From a bacterium (GTDB lineage: Bacteria; Actinomycetota; Thermoleophilia; Solirubrobacterales; 70-9), in assembly GCA_023251935.1 (NCBI GenBank), contig JAHEXV010000001.1:1-64000 (forward strand): a stretch of DNA of 64,000 bases, written 5' to 3'. Shown in pieces: positions 53,825 to 62,796 of this stretch (its first letter is position 1; each line of letters opens with the position of its first letter). Below the pieces are notes generated by a model. It was not told the DNA's origin. It did no database searches and saw only the letters and a list, made by a program, of their open reading frames with translations. The translations under genes and the position numbers were made by a program.

Positions 53825-54997
53825 TCAGCCCCCTCGCCGGGCGGCTGCGTACAGCTCCTCGTAGAGCTCGCCGATCCGGCGGGCGGTGACATCGAGGTCG
53901 AACTCCTCGCGCCGGCGCCGCCGGCCGCGGCGGCCCATCTCGGCGGCACGACCGGGGTCGCGAAGCAGCTCGGCGACCGCTGCGGCGATCGCCTCGGGCT
54001 CCCCCGGCGGCACCAGCACCCCCTCCACCCCGCTGGAGATCATGTCCGGTATCCCCCCCACGCGGGTGGCCACCACGGGCAGCTCGGCCTCCATGTACTC
54101 CATCACCGACAGCGGGCTCCCCTCCCAGTCCGACGAGCAGACGGCGACGTCGAGTGCCCGCAGGAAGTCGGGAATGTCCCCCCTGCCCCCCAGCAGGGTG
54201 ACCGTCTCGCGCAGGCCGAGCTGGTCGATCGCGGATTCCACTCGCGCGCGGTCGGGCCCCTCACCGGCGATCAGCACCCTGAGGTCCGGGAAGTTCTCGA
54301 CCAGCGCCGCGGCTGCCCGGACCAGCACCTCCAGCGCCTTCTCGGGCCGCAGCGTGCACGCGGTGCCGATCACCGGCGCCCCGTCTTCGATCCCGAGCTC
54401 CGTCCGGACGTCGGCCCCGGGAGTCGCGGCCGGCGTCGCGATCCCGAGCGGGACGAAGCGAATCCGCTGCGGGTCGATCCCCTCGAGCTCGATCATCCCC
54501 CGACGGGTCTCCCGGGAGACGGCGAGGAAGGTGTCGGCGCGATTCGCGATCACGTGCCGGTCCACGAAGCGGCGCAGCCGCTGGCCCTCGAAGGACCAGT
54601 TGTGCTCGTGGGCGATCACGACCGGCGTACCGGCCATCCTGCCCAGGATCGATGCCCAGAAGTTGGACCCGAACTGATGGCTGTGGAGAACGTCGATCCG
54701 TTCGGCGCGCAGCAGAGAGAGGAGCGGCGCCCAGGCCCAGACCGCGAGCCTCGAGTGGCGCTTGATCCCGACGATCCTCACCCCCGCTTCACGCAGGGCG
54801 CGGGCCCTGGGCGCGATCAGGGGATCGGCCTCCTCCTCGGCAGTCCAGCGGCTGACGCAGAGGGTCCGCTCGAAACGGTCCGGGTCGAGGCGCCTGACGA
54901 CCTCGGTCGCGACCCGCTCCGCCCCTCCGGTGATCCCCAGCTGGTCGATCAGGGTCACGACACGCAGCTTTCGCCCCTCTTGCGGCCGAGCCGCCAT
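53825..54997 (-). CDS. GT4-family glycosyltransferase
   Basis: 390 aa GT-B enzyme. Typical GT4 start VVTLIDQLGITGGAERVATE, then DVLHSHQFGSNFWASILGRM, AHEHNWSFEGQRLRRFVDRH, GTACTLRPEKALEVLVRAAA, VLIAGEGPDRARVE and SDWEGSPLSVMEYMEAELPV with the Glu pair of the donor site. The pair of GT4 genes on the minus strand faces away from the flippase gene. Confidence 0.9.
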   Translation of the reverse strand: MAARPQEGRKLRVVTLIDQLGITGGAERVATEVVRRLDPDRFERTLCVSRWTAEEEADPLIAPRARALREAGVRIVGIKRHSRLAVWAWAPLLSLLRAERIDVLHSHQFGSNFWASILGRMAGTPVVIAHEHNWSFEGQRLRRFVDRHVIANRADTFLAVSRETRRGMIELEGIDPQRIRFVPLGIATPAATPGADVRTELGIEDGAPVIGTACTLRPEKALEVLVRAAAALVENFPDLRVLIAGEGPDRARVESAIDQLGLRETVTLLGGRGDIPDFLRALDVAVCSSDWEGSPLSVMEYMEAELPVVATRVGGIPDMISSGVEGVLVPPGEPEAIAAAVAELLRDPGRAAEMGRRGRRRRREEFDLDVTARRIGELYEELYAAARRGG

Positions 54998-55076
54998 CAG
55001 GCTCTAGTTTCTCGAAAGTGGGGGTCATGAGACGCGACGCTCCCCGGCCCGATCACGCCGGGTCGGGTGGTGAGGA

Positions 55077-56648
55077 ATGACTGAGCAGGGCGGCGAGAGC
55101 CTGACCGGCCGCGTGCTCCGGGGGGTCGGGCTGGCCGGCTCGGGCTACGCGCTGACCCAGCTGATCACGCTGGCGACCTACCTCGTCCTCGCGCGCCTGA
55201 CGACCCCGCTGGCCTTCGGCCAGTACGCGGAGGCGGCGGTGCTGGTCGGGGTCGGGCTCCTGTTCACCGAATCGGGCATGCTCGCGGCGCTGATCCAGCG
55301 CCGCGAGCGGATCGCCGAGGCGGCCAACACGGTGCTGATCTCGACCCTGGCGAGCGGCGTGGCCGTCAGCCTGCTGGCGCTCGCCGTCGCGCCCCTGATC
55401 GGCCACTTCTTCCGAAGTGACACGGTTGGCGCGGTCGCGGCGGCGATCTCCGGCCAGCTCTTCCTGCGCTCCGCGACCGTCGTCCCCAACGCGATGATGG
55501 AGCGCGAGCTCGCCTTTCTTCGGCGCACCGTGGTCGAGCCCCTGGCGGCGATCGCCTTCGCGGCGGCGGCGATCGTGGCGATGGCCAACGGGCTCGGGGT
55601 CTGGGGGCTGGTGATCGGCAACTACGTCCAGATCGCCGTCGACGCGGTGCTCACCTGGGTGCTGGCCCGGTGGCGGCCCCGGCCACGCCTCGCCTCGCTC
55701 GGGATGTGGCGAGAGCTGGTTCGCTTCGGCAGGCACGTGATCGCCGCGGGGATCGTGCAGCGGGTCGGCGAGCAGGCCGATCGGGTGCTGGTTGGGCGCT
55801 TCGTCGGCACCGCCGCGCTGGGCCAGTACCAGTACGCCCTGCGTTTGGCGATGGCCCCGTTCGAGGCGACGCTCTCGGTCGCCTCCCACGTCCTGTTCCC
55901 GGCCTTCGCGCGCATCTCCCACGACCGCGAACGGCTCGGCTCGGCCTACCTGCGCTCGCTCCGCTGGGTGATGGTCGCCGCGATGCCGGCCTCCCTGATC
56001 CTTCTCCCGCTTGGCGAGCCGCTCACCGTGGTCCTGTTCGGAGACGTGTGGCGACCGGCCGGGCAGGCGCTGATGGCGATGTGCCTGTTCGCGGCGGGCA
56101 ACTCGCTGCTGTCGATCTGCCTGGAGGGCGCGAAGGCGTACGGACGGCCCGCGGTGCTGGCGCGTGTTCACCTGTTCATGGTGCTGGTCACGGTGGCGGC
56201 GATGGTGGCGCTGCTGCCGCTGGGGCTGAACGGCGTCGCGGCCGGCCTCTCGGTGGGCGCCGTCGCCGGTGGCGTCTACGCGGCGCTCTCCTTCTCGCGG
56301 ATCGTCTCGATGCCGATCGGCAGGATCTGGGCCCAGGTCTGGGCGCCGGCGCTGGCCGCCGTGGTGATGGCGGCCTGTCTCTATCCGGTCGAGCACCTGG
56401 TCATCCATGCAGACGAGCACGGGACGCTCGCCGGCCTCGGCCTGCTCGCGGTCGAGGGCCTGCTGGGGGTGGCCCTCTACGTGGCCTCGCTCTCGCTGCT
56501 CGCGCCGGCGACCGGCCGCGCGATCGTCAGACTGCCGGCGATGATCCTCCGCCGCGCCCGCAGCCGCCGCGGGGGCGCCGGCCCGGGGCCCGGGGGCGGC
56601 GGCGACCCCCGGAGCGATGTCCTCGACCGAACGGGTGAGGGTGTCTGA
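55077..56648 (+). CDS. Wzx-type polysaccharide flippase
   Basis: 523 aa with 12-14 hydrophobic helices, beginning RVLRGVGLAGSGYALTQLIT and continuing YLVLARLTTPLAFGQYAEAA, the pattern of the Polysacc_synt/MATE-like flippases. GAGG precedes the ATG by about 3 nt. It moves undecaprenyl-linked repeat units across the membrane, so it links the cytosolic glycosyltransferases to the Wzy polymerase at 51240. The end overlaps the next GT2 gene by 32 nt in another frame. Confidence 0.88.
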   Translation: MTEQGGESLTGRVLRGVGLAGSGYALTQLITLATYLVLARLTTPLAFGQYAEAAVLVGVGLLFTESGMLAALIQRRERIAEAANTVLISTLASGVAVSLLALAVAPLIGHFFRSDTVGAVAAAISGQLFLRSATVVPNAMMERELAFLRRTVVEPLAAIAFAAAAIVAMANGLGVWGLVIGNYVQIAVDAVLTWVLARWRPRPRLASLGMWRELVRFGRHVIAAGIVQRVGEQADRVLVGRFVGTAALGQYQYALRLAMAPFEATLSVASHVLFPAFARISHDRERLGSAYLRSLRWVMVAAMPASLILLPLGEPLTVVLFGDVWRPAGQALMAMCLFAAGNSLLSICLEGAKAYGRPAVLARVHLFMVLVTVAAMVALLPLGLNGVAAGLSVGAVAGGVYAALSFSRIVSMPIGRIWAQVWAPALAAVVMAACLYPVEHLVIHADEHGTLAGLGLLAVEGLLGVALYVASLSLLAPATGRAIVRLPAMILRRARSRRGGAGPGPGGGGDPRSDVLDRTGEGV

Positions 56649-57594
56649 CCCCGCGCATACGGTGATCGTCCCCGCGTACAACGCGGAGGGCACGATCGAG
56701 CAGGCGATCCGCTCCGTCCAAGCCCAGACCACCAGCAGCTTCGAGGTGATCGCGGTCGACGACGGCTCGCGCGACGCGACGCCGGAGCTGCTGGAGCGGA
56801 TGGCCGGCGACGACGACCGGATCACCGTGGTTCGCCAGCGAAACGCCGGGCCGAGCGCCGCCCGCAACGCCGCCATCGGCCGGGCGGCGGGCGACTACCT
56901 GACCTTCCTCGACAGCGACGACCTGCTGATGCCCCCGTACCTGGAGACGATGGCAGCGGCGTTCGCGAGGGAACCGCGGGTCGGCCTGGCCCACGCCCGG
57001 GCGTGGGTGCTCGACGAGGCCGCCGGCGGCGGCAGGGTGAGGCGCGAGATCTGGCCTCCCCCCGGATACGTCACCGGTTCGAGCGCCGAGCCCGCCGAGC
57101 CCGCCGAGGCGGTGGTCGCGCTGGCGTCCGGCAATTACGTCGGGGCCGTGCAGACGGCGAGCCGCGCCGCGCTCGAGCGCGCCGGGGACCTCGACGACGA
57201 CCTTCACCAGGCCGAGGACTACGACCTCTGGGTGCGGATCGCGATCGCGGGGTTTCGGGTCGTCGCCGCGCCGGGGACGCTCGCGGTGATCCGCAATCGC
57301 CCCGGGTCGCTGTCGAAGGACGAGCTCGAGCTCACGCGGGGCGTGCGCTCCGTCTGCGAGCGGCTGCTGTCCGTCTACGACGTCTCCGACCAGGCGCGGG
57401 CCGCGGCCGCCGGTCAGCTGCGGGTGGCCGACCGCCAGATCGAGCTGCTGAGCGGAGGGGCCCCCGGGCGCGCGGCGCTGAGGCGGATGCGACTTGCCCT
57501 GGGCAGGATCAAGCGCCGCGTCCTCGCCGGGCGCCTCTGGTACCGGGAGCCCCCGCCCGAGGTGGCGGAGGCGTTTCCGGAGCTCGTCGGCTAG
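56617..57594 (+). CDS. GT2-family glycosyltransferase
   Basis: 325 aa. GT-A motifs: HTVIVPAYNAEGTIEQAIRS, VIAVDDGSRDATPELLERMA, GPSAARNAAIGRAAGDYLTF, LDSDD as the metal-binding DxD, and the acceptor-side EDYDLWVRIA. The C-terminal 90 residues are helical and uncharacterised. The 32-nt overlap with the flippase gene implies coupled expression. It adds a sugar to the growing exopolysaccharide repeat. Confidence 0.9.
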   Translation: MSSTERVRVSDPAHTVIVPAYNAEGTIEQAIRSVQAQTTSSFEVIAVDDGSRDATPELLERMAGDDDRITVVRQRNAGPSAARNAAIGRAAGDYLTFLDSDDLLMPPYLETMAAAFAREPRVGLAHARAWVLDEAAGGGRVRREIWPPPGYVTGSSAEPAEPAEAVVALASGNYVGAVQTASRAALERAGDLDDDLHQAEDYDLWVRIAIAGFRVVAAPGTLAVIRNRPGSLSKDELELTRGVRSVCERLLSVYDVSDQARAAAAGQLRVADRQIELLSGGAPGRAALRRMRLALGRIKRRVLAGRLWYREPPPEVAEAFPELVG

Positions 57595-57693
57595 CTGGAA
57601 CGTCGTTCACGGCCGACAGGACACTTGAGCACCTATACGGTGCGGAACGTTCCTCTCGTCGGAGCCGAGACGCCCGCGGCCTGGTCCCACCTG

Positions 57694-58053
57694 CTACGGG
57701 CCTGGGGTTCCCCCGCTGCCGCCCGTGGTCGTCGTGGTCGTCGTGGTGGTGGTCGCGGTGCTGGTGGTGATCGAGGTCGTCGTGGTCGGGGTGGTGGTGG
57801 TCGTGGTCGGCTGAGTCGCGGTGGTCGTCGGGGGAACGGTCGAGGTCGTCACCGAGCTCGTGCTCGTGCTGCCGCCCCCACTGTCGGAGGAGGCGACCAG
57901 GGCCAGGGCGACCCCGAGGCCGATCACGACGGCGACCAGCACGGCGATCGCCCACTTGACGCCGCGGCTCATGCCCCCCGACGGCGGCTGCTCGGCCGGC
58001 GGCGGGCCCGGGCCGTCGGGCGGACCCATGTGGCGGGTGGGATCCTCGTGCAT
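57694..58053 (-). CDS. single-helix membrane protein with Thr-rich extracellular tail
   Basis: 119 aa. Pro/Gly-rich cytosolic start, one transmembrane helix (WAIAVLVAVVIGLGVALALV, about 34-53), then some 50 residues that are nearly all Thr with Ser, Pro and Val. A long Thr tail of this kind is a likely O-glycosylation or wall-spanning segment (inference). A second protein of the same design lies at 60361. Low-complexity codons (ACC/ACG/ACT) make the locus repeat-like. Confidence 0.6.
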   Translation of the reverse strand: MHEDPTRHMGPPDGPGPPPAEQPPSGGMSRGVKWAIAVLVAVVIGLGVALALVASSDSGGGSTSTSSVTTSTVPPTTTATQPTTTTTTPTTTTSITTSTATTTTTTTTTTGGSGGTPGP

Positions 58054-58065
58054 CAGCGGGCGAGT

Positions 58066-59136
58066 CTAGCCGCCGCCGGGGCGCTCCCGCTCGGCCCGCC
58101 GATCTCCCGGCCTGACGAGCAGGGCCACCGCCCGCAGCGGCGCTCCGAAGCGGCCCGCGCCGACCAGGAATCCGCACCCCCAGCTCAAGTGCATGGTGGC
58201 CAGCACGATCGGCAGCCAGCATGCGTCGCGGACGCCGACCCGAAGCCGAGAGGCAGCGGTCGCGGCCAAAGCGGCGAGATAGGCCGCGATCCCCACCCGG
58301 GCCAGCCGCGACGCTCGCCCTCCGGGCAGCGCCGCGATCGGGAGCGTCAGCACCAAGGCCGGTGGGAGCAGGTGCGAGCGCCGCATGCTCTCGGGGTGGG
58401 CGCGGCAGGTCTTGGCCCGGTAGATCCCGTAGCGCCAGTATTGGCGCACGAGCGCTCGAAGGCTGTCACGGGGGGCGTACTGCGCCGCCATCTCGGGGAT
58501 GCAGACGATCCGCCCGCCTGCCTCGCGGATCCGGGCGGCCAGCTCGCCGTCCTCGTTGATCGGCCAACGTTGATCCCAGCCTCCGTGGCGCAGCAGGGTC
58601 TCCCGGCGCCAGATCCCCGTGTAGCCGGCGTCGACGTCGATCTCGTGCCGCGCGTTGCGGAAGGCGGCCCCGCCGATCCCGAGCCGCGTGCCGAGCGCGA
58701 GCGCGATCCGGCGCGACCACCTGCCGACCCCGTGCGGGAGCTGCGGGCCGCTCACCCACTGGACGTCGCCGCGGCGCAGGCGCTCGAGGCCGCGGGCGAG
58801 GTAGTCGCGCGGGTAGAGGGTGTGGGCGTCCATGCGGGCCACGAACTCGCCGCGAGCGTTCTCGAGCCCGATGTTGAGCGCGAACGGGATCGCCCGGTGC
58901 GGGTTGTCGAGGATCCGGATCCGTGGGTCGTCGCCGGCGAGGCGCTCCAGCACCGATCGGGTGGCATCGTCGGAACGTCCGTCCATGAACAGGAACTCGA
59001 CCCTCTGGTCGAGGCGCTGCGCCTGCAGGCACCGCACCGTCTCGACGATGTGCACCTCCTCGTTCAGGGTCGGTATGAGGACGCTCACCGCCACCGCCCG
59101 CCGGCCGTTCCGAGATCGCCTCTCTGAGCTCACCAC
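58066..59136 (-). CDS. GT2-family glycosyltransferase with membrane tail
   Basis: 356 aa from the GTG at 59136. Catalytic motifs VSVLIPTLNEEVHIVETVRC, MDGRSDDATRSVLERLAG, RARGEF-type NARGEFVARMDAHTLYPRDY, and INEDGELAARIREAGGRI. The C-terminal 90 residues contain two to three hydrophobic helices, as in succinoglycan-type (ExoA-like) transferases that work at the membrane. It lies between two other exopolysaccharide genes on the same strand. Confidence 0.88.
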   Translation of the reverse strand: MVSSERRSRNGRRAVAVSVLIPTLNEEVHIVETVRCLQAQRLDQRVEFLFMDGRSDDATRSVLERLAGDDPRIRILDNPHRAIPFALNIGLENARGEFVARMDAHTLYPRDYLARGLERLRRGDVQWVSGPQLPHGVGRWSRRIALALGTRLGIGGAAFRNARHEIDVDAGYTGIWRRETLLRHGGWDQRWPINEDGELAARIREAGGRIVCIPEMAAQYAPRDSLRALVRQYWRYGIYRAKTCRAHPESMRRSHLLPPALVLTLPIAALPGGRASRLARVGIAAYLAALAATAASRLRVGVRDACWLPIVLATMHLSWGCGFLVGAGRFGAPLRAVALLVRPGDRRAERERPGGG

Positions 59137-59215
59137 GCGCCCGAACGGTAGCGGCGCCAGAAGCGCCAAACGCGGCGCCGGACCGGGCCGCCAACCGGTT
59201 CGCCGAGCCCGCCGC

Positions 59216-60304
59216 TCAGCCGCGGTTGGCCTGGCGCTGGCGTAGGCGGACGGCACCGGTGATCGCCGCCCCCGCGAGTCGGCCACCGGCCGAGGCCATC
59301 GGGATCGCCATGGTGACGATCGGCCTGCTGTCCGGCCACAACCTGTTGACGAGCTCGTTGTCCGGCTGCACGCAGGAGTCCATCCAGGCGGCGTCCTGGT
59401 CGCGGTCGAACCACGACAGGTGATCGAGCACCAGCTGGGCGCCGGGGGAATAGCGGCGCCAGCGTTCGTCGAAGGCGATCTTGAGGCAGAAGATCCCGTC
59501 GGCGGCGCGCAGGTTGCAGGCCATCGCGACCCGCTGGCCGTCGGCCTGCAGCGACAGGAGGTGAAGGCGCCCGAGCTCGCGGAAGGAAGCGCAGACCGCG
59601 CGGAAGAACTCGGCGTCTCGCGCAAGAGAGGCGACGGCTGTCCCGCTCCGCCCCTTCCAGCCCGACGCCTCCAGCTCCAGGAACCCCTCGACGGCCCCGG
59701 CGTCGTCCGCCAGGTCGACCATCGCAAGTGGGGCGCCGAGCTCCTCCTCGAAACGCCTTCGCTTGCGTTCCAGCTCGCGCCTTTGCTTGCCCTTCACGGC
59801 GAGAGGCGCCTCCCCCGCCGCCCGGCGCCGCAGCACGGCACGCCGGTGCTGATTGACCGGCAGCTCGTCGGCGCCCTGATGCTCGATCGCCAGCCGCAGG
59901 GCCTCCCGCACCGGACCCTCGTCGGCCAGGGCGTCGAGGCCCACGTAGGAGGCCCAGCGCTGGCGCATCAGCTCGCGAGCCATCGCGGGAATCGCCGCCT
60001 CGACCCGGTCGGAGCGGACCAGTGGCGTGCCGAGGAAGCAGTACCTGTGCTGCCACGTGGCGACGCACCCGAGCGGCACCCGGTGCCAGCTTCGCGGCCG
60101 GTGGATCGGCAGGCAGGCCGACCAGCCGTCGGCCCCCCGCACCACCACCACGCCCAAGCGGCGCCCGCCGATCAGCTCCGCGGCGGGAAGCGCGTACTCG
60201 GGCTCGAAGAAGGGGTTCGGCTCTGCGGCCTGCGCGGCCAAAGCCCTCCACCGCTCCAGATCTTGGTCCGAGAGATCGCGAAGCCCCAGGATCGAAGCGC
60301 GCAC
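59216..60304 (-). CDS. GNAT/BioF2-type acyltransferase (FemAB-like)
   Basis: 362 aa from a GTG. NPFFEPEYALPAAELIGGRR near the start, KQRRELERKRRRFEEELG in the middle and ACNLRAADGIFCLKIAFDER plus RRYSPGAQLVLDHL near the end fit the Acetyltransf_6/CelD-BcsL family seen in cellulose and exopolysaccharide loci. It probably decorates the glycan or its carrier with an acyl or aminoacyl group. The exact donor is unknown. It lies 79 nt upstream of the GT2 gene on the same strand. Confidence 0.8.
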   Translation of the reverse strand: MRASILGLRDLSDQDLERWRALAAQAAEPNPFFEPEYALPAAELIGGRRLGVVVVRGADGWSACLPIHRPRSWHRVPLGCVATWQHRYCFLGTPLVRSDRVEAAIPAMARELMRQRWASYVGLDALADEGPVREALRLAIEHQGADELPVNQHRRAVLRRRAAGEAPLAVKGKQRRELERKRRRFEEELGAPLAMVDLADDAGAVEGFLELEASGWKGRSGTAVASLARDAEFFRAVCASFRELGRLHLLSLQADGQRVAMACNLRAADGIFCLKIAFDERWRRYSPGAQLVLDHLSWFDRDQDAAWMDSCVQPDNELVNRLWPDSRPIVTMAIPMASAGGRLAGAAITGAVRLRQRQANRG

Positions 60305-60360
60305 AGGCCCTGCAGTATTACTCGACCGGCGGCCGAGGTCCCCCGGTCAATCCGCCGAGG

Positions 60361-60774
60361 TCAATCCCCGCCGCGCTTCGGGGCTCCCCCGGTCGGCCCC
60401 GGAACCTGCCTAGTCACGGTCGCCGTCGAGGTCACGGTTGACAGCTCGGTGACCGTCTTGGTGGTCTTGGTGATCGTCGTCGTGATCGTGGGAACGGTGG
60501 TGAGCACGGTCGTGACCGTCGTCGGCCGGCTGGTGCTGACGCTGGTCGTGGTCCGAATCACCGTCTTCTTCTCCGGTCCCGACGCGACGATCGCCGCCAC
60601 CGCGACGCCGAGGCCCAGGGCCAGCGCCGCGACCACGACCAGCACCACCCTCACCCGTCGGCTCGACGGCGGCCCGCCGGAAGGCGCCGGCGTGGCCTGG
60701 GGTGGGGTCGTCCGCCCCTCGGCTAGCACCCGCCTCGGGTCCGCCGGCGGCGGTGGGCCCTCAGCCGAGGACAC
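60361..60774 (-). CDS. single-helix membrane protein with Thr/Val-rich tail
   Basis: 137 aa from a GTG. Pro-rich start, transmembrane helix VVLVVVAALALGLGVAVAAI (about 44-64), then a Thr-rich tail (VTTVLTTVPTITTTITKTT and similar). Same design as the protein at 57694. Its start overlaps the argD stop by 14 nt, so it may be translated from the arg transcript, an odd link between arginine synthesis and the cell surface. Confidence 0.6.
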   Translation of the reverse strand: MSSAEGPPPPADPRRVLAEGRTTPPQATPAPSGGPPSSRRVRVVLVVVAALALGLGVAVAAIVASGPEKKTVIRTTTSVSTSRPTTVTTVLTTVPTITTTITKTTKTVTELSTVTSTATVTRQVPGPTGGAPKRGGD

Positions 60775-61936
60775 GAGCCAGGATCGCCCCCGCTTCGTCG
60801 ACCTCCTCCGGGCCGATCGTCAGCGGCGGCAGGAAGCGGAGCATGCCCGGTCCGGGCACGTTGATCACCAGTCCCTCGTCGAGGGCGCGTCGAGCCGCTC
60901 CGGCGGCGTCGGTGCCGGCCGCCAGGCTGACTCCGACCATCAGGCCGCGACCCCGGACCTCGGCGACCCGGTCGAGGCCCGCCAGCCCCCCCATGAAGCG
61001 GGCGCCGAGCTCACGGGTGCGTCGCAGGAGCTCCGGATCGTCGATCACCTTGATCGCCGCCAGCGCCGCCGCGCCGGCGACGGGCGCGCCGGCGAACGTC
61101 GAGCCGTGATCACCGCGCTCCAGCACGTCGCCGAGCTCCGGGGAGGTCACGCAGGCGCCGACCGGAAGGCCGCCGCCGAGCGCCTTCGCCGCCGTGATCA
61201 GGTCCGGGGCCACCGGCAGCTGCTGGTAGGCCCACAGCGATCCCGTTCGCCCCATCCCCGATTGGATCTCGTCGAAGACGAGCAGCGCCCCCGACTCGGC
61301 GCAGGCCTCCCGCGCCGCGACCAGGACGTCGTCGCCGATCGGGAACACCCCGGCCTCGCCCTGAATCGGCTCGATCATCACCGCCGCGGTCCGCTCGCCG
61401 ACCGCGTCGCGCAGCGCCGCCGGCGACTCGCGCGGAACGGCGAGGTAGCCGGCCGGCAGCGGTCCAAAGAGGTCGTCGCGGGCGAGCCGCGGGGTCGCGG
61501 CGAGCGTGCCCAGGGTCCGGCCGTGGAAGGCGCCGTCGAGGACGACGATCTCCGGGGCCGCTATCCCGCGGCCGTGGGCGTGCTTGCGAGCCAGCTTGAT
61601 CGCGCACTCGTTGGCCTCGGCCCCCGAGTTACACAGGAACACCTTGCCCCCGAGGCTCGATTCCGCCAGGCGCTCGCACAACCGCATCCCGGGCTCCGTG
61701 TAGTAGAGGTTGGAGACGCCCGCCAGGCGCCCCACCTGCTCGCGGATCGCGGCCACGATCCTCGGATGGCAGTGACCGGCGTTGTGGACCGAGAGCCCCG
61801 CGAAGAAGTCGAGGTACTCCCTACCGTCGGCGTCCCAGAGCCGAGCGCCCTCGCCGCGCACGAACTCCACCGGCGCTCGCGCATAGGTCGGCATCGCATA
61901 CCGCTCCTCCAACTCCTGCAGCTCGGCGAGGCTCAC
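60761..61936 (-). CDS. argD: acetylornithine aminotransferase
   Basis: 391 aa PLP class-III aminotransferase. YAMPTYARAPVEFVRGEGAR at the start, HVHNAGH-type FAGLSVHNAGHCHPRIV, FLCNSGAEANECAIKLARKH, AFHGRTLG, LLVFDEIQSGMGRTG and the PLP Lys in DLITAAKALGGGLPVGACVT. Ends typical of ArgD. It starts with a GTG that overlaps the argB stop, completing a four-gene overlapping arg operon. Confidence 0.95.
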   Translation of the reverse strand: MSLAELQELEERYAMPTYARAPVEFVRGEGARLWDADGREYLDFFAGLSVHNAGHCHPRIVAAIREQVGRLAGVSNLYYTEPGMRLCERLAESSLGGKVFLCNSGAEANECAIKLARKHAHGRGIAAPEIVVLDGAFHGRTLGTLAATPRLARDDLFGPLPAGYLAVPRESPAALRDAVGERTAAVMIEPIQGEAGVFPIGDDVLVAAREACAESGALLVFDEIQSGMGRTGSLWAYQQLPVAPDLITAAKALGGGLPVGACVTSPELGDVLERGDHGSTFAGAPVAGAAALAAIKVIDDPELLRRTRELGARFMGGLAGLDRVAEVRGRGLMVGVSLAAGTDAAGAARRALDEGLVINVPGPGMLRFLPPLTIGPEEVDEAGAILARVLG

Positions 61937-62796
61937 GGCACGACCATTGTTCCGATGCCGGCATCCGTGAACAGCTCGAGCAGCAGCGAATGCGGCTGGG
62001 AACCGTCGATGATGTGGGCGGAGGAGACGCCGCCCCGAATCGCCTCGACGCAGGCGCCCAGCTTCGGCCGCATGCCGCCGCTGACGCCGTCGAGGGCGCC
62101 AGCCACCTCGTCGACTCGCGCCCGCGAGACCAGCGACCCGGGATCGGCGGGATCGGCGAGCCAGCCGGCGATGTCGGTGAGAAAGATCGCCTTATGGGCG
62201 GGCAGCGCCGCCGCGACCTTGCCGGCGGCGGTGTCCGCGTTGACGTTGTAGGAGTTGCCTTCGCCGTCGGTGCCCGCGGAGGCGATCACCGGGATGTAGT
62301 CCTCGGCGATGTGGTTGAGGACATCGACGTGAACGCGCTCGACGTCGCCGACCAGGCCGACCCGCTCGGCGTCCGGATGGGGGCGGATCTCGAACAGCGT
62401 CCCGTCCTCGCCCGATAGCCCCACCGACGGCTGGCCGTGGCGGTTCAATCGGCTGACGATATCGGCGTTCACCTTGCCGAGCAGGACCATCTTCGCGACC
62501 TCAACGGTCTCGGGGTCGGAGACCCGCACGCCCTCGACGAAGCGGACCTCCATCCCGAGACGCTCCATGTAGGTCGTGATCTCCGGGCCCCCACCGTGGA
62601 CGATCACCGGGTTGAGCCCGACGTACTTGAGCAGCACCACGTCGGTCGCGAAGCCCTCCCGCAGTGCCTCGTCCCGCATCGCGGCGCCGCCGTACTTGAT
62701 CACCACCGTGCGGCCGTGGAAGTCCCGGATGTAGGGCAGCGCCTCCAGCAGGGTCTCAACCCGGACGTTGGGATCCGGCTCTCGCTGCCCGCTCAC
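61933..62796 (-). CDS. argB: acetylglutamate kinase
   Basis: 287 aa amino acid kinase. VVIKYGGAAMRDEALREGFA with the catalytic Lys, NPVIVHGGGPEITTYMERLG, SGEDGTLFEI and NVNADTAAGKVAAALPAHKA are hallmarks. Arginine inhibition is usual in enzymes of this hexameric type, but the sequence features needed were not checked. The start is a GTG at 62796 overlapping the argJ stop by GTGA. Confidence 0.96.
   Translation of the reverse strand: MSGQREPDPNVRVETLLEALPYIRDFHGRTVVIKYGGAAMRDEALREGFATDVVLLKYVGLNPVIVHGGGPEITTYMERLGMEVRFVEGVRVSDPETVEVAKMVLLGKVNADIVSRLNRHGQPSVGLSGEDGTLFEIRPHPDAERVGLVGDVERVHVDVLNHIAEDYIPVIASAGTDGEGNSYNVNADTAAGKVAAALPAHKAIFLTDIAGWLADPADPGSLVSRARVDEVAGALDGVSGGMRPKLGACVEAIRGGVSSAHIIDGSQPHSLLLELFTDAGIGTMVVP

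Noticed and set aside
57694-58053. CRISPR or minisatellite array
   Set aside because: The repetitive bases encode a Thr tail after a transmembrane helix, with irregular units and no spacers.
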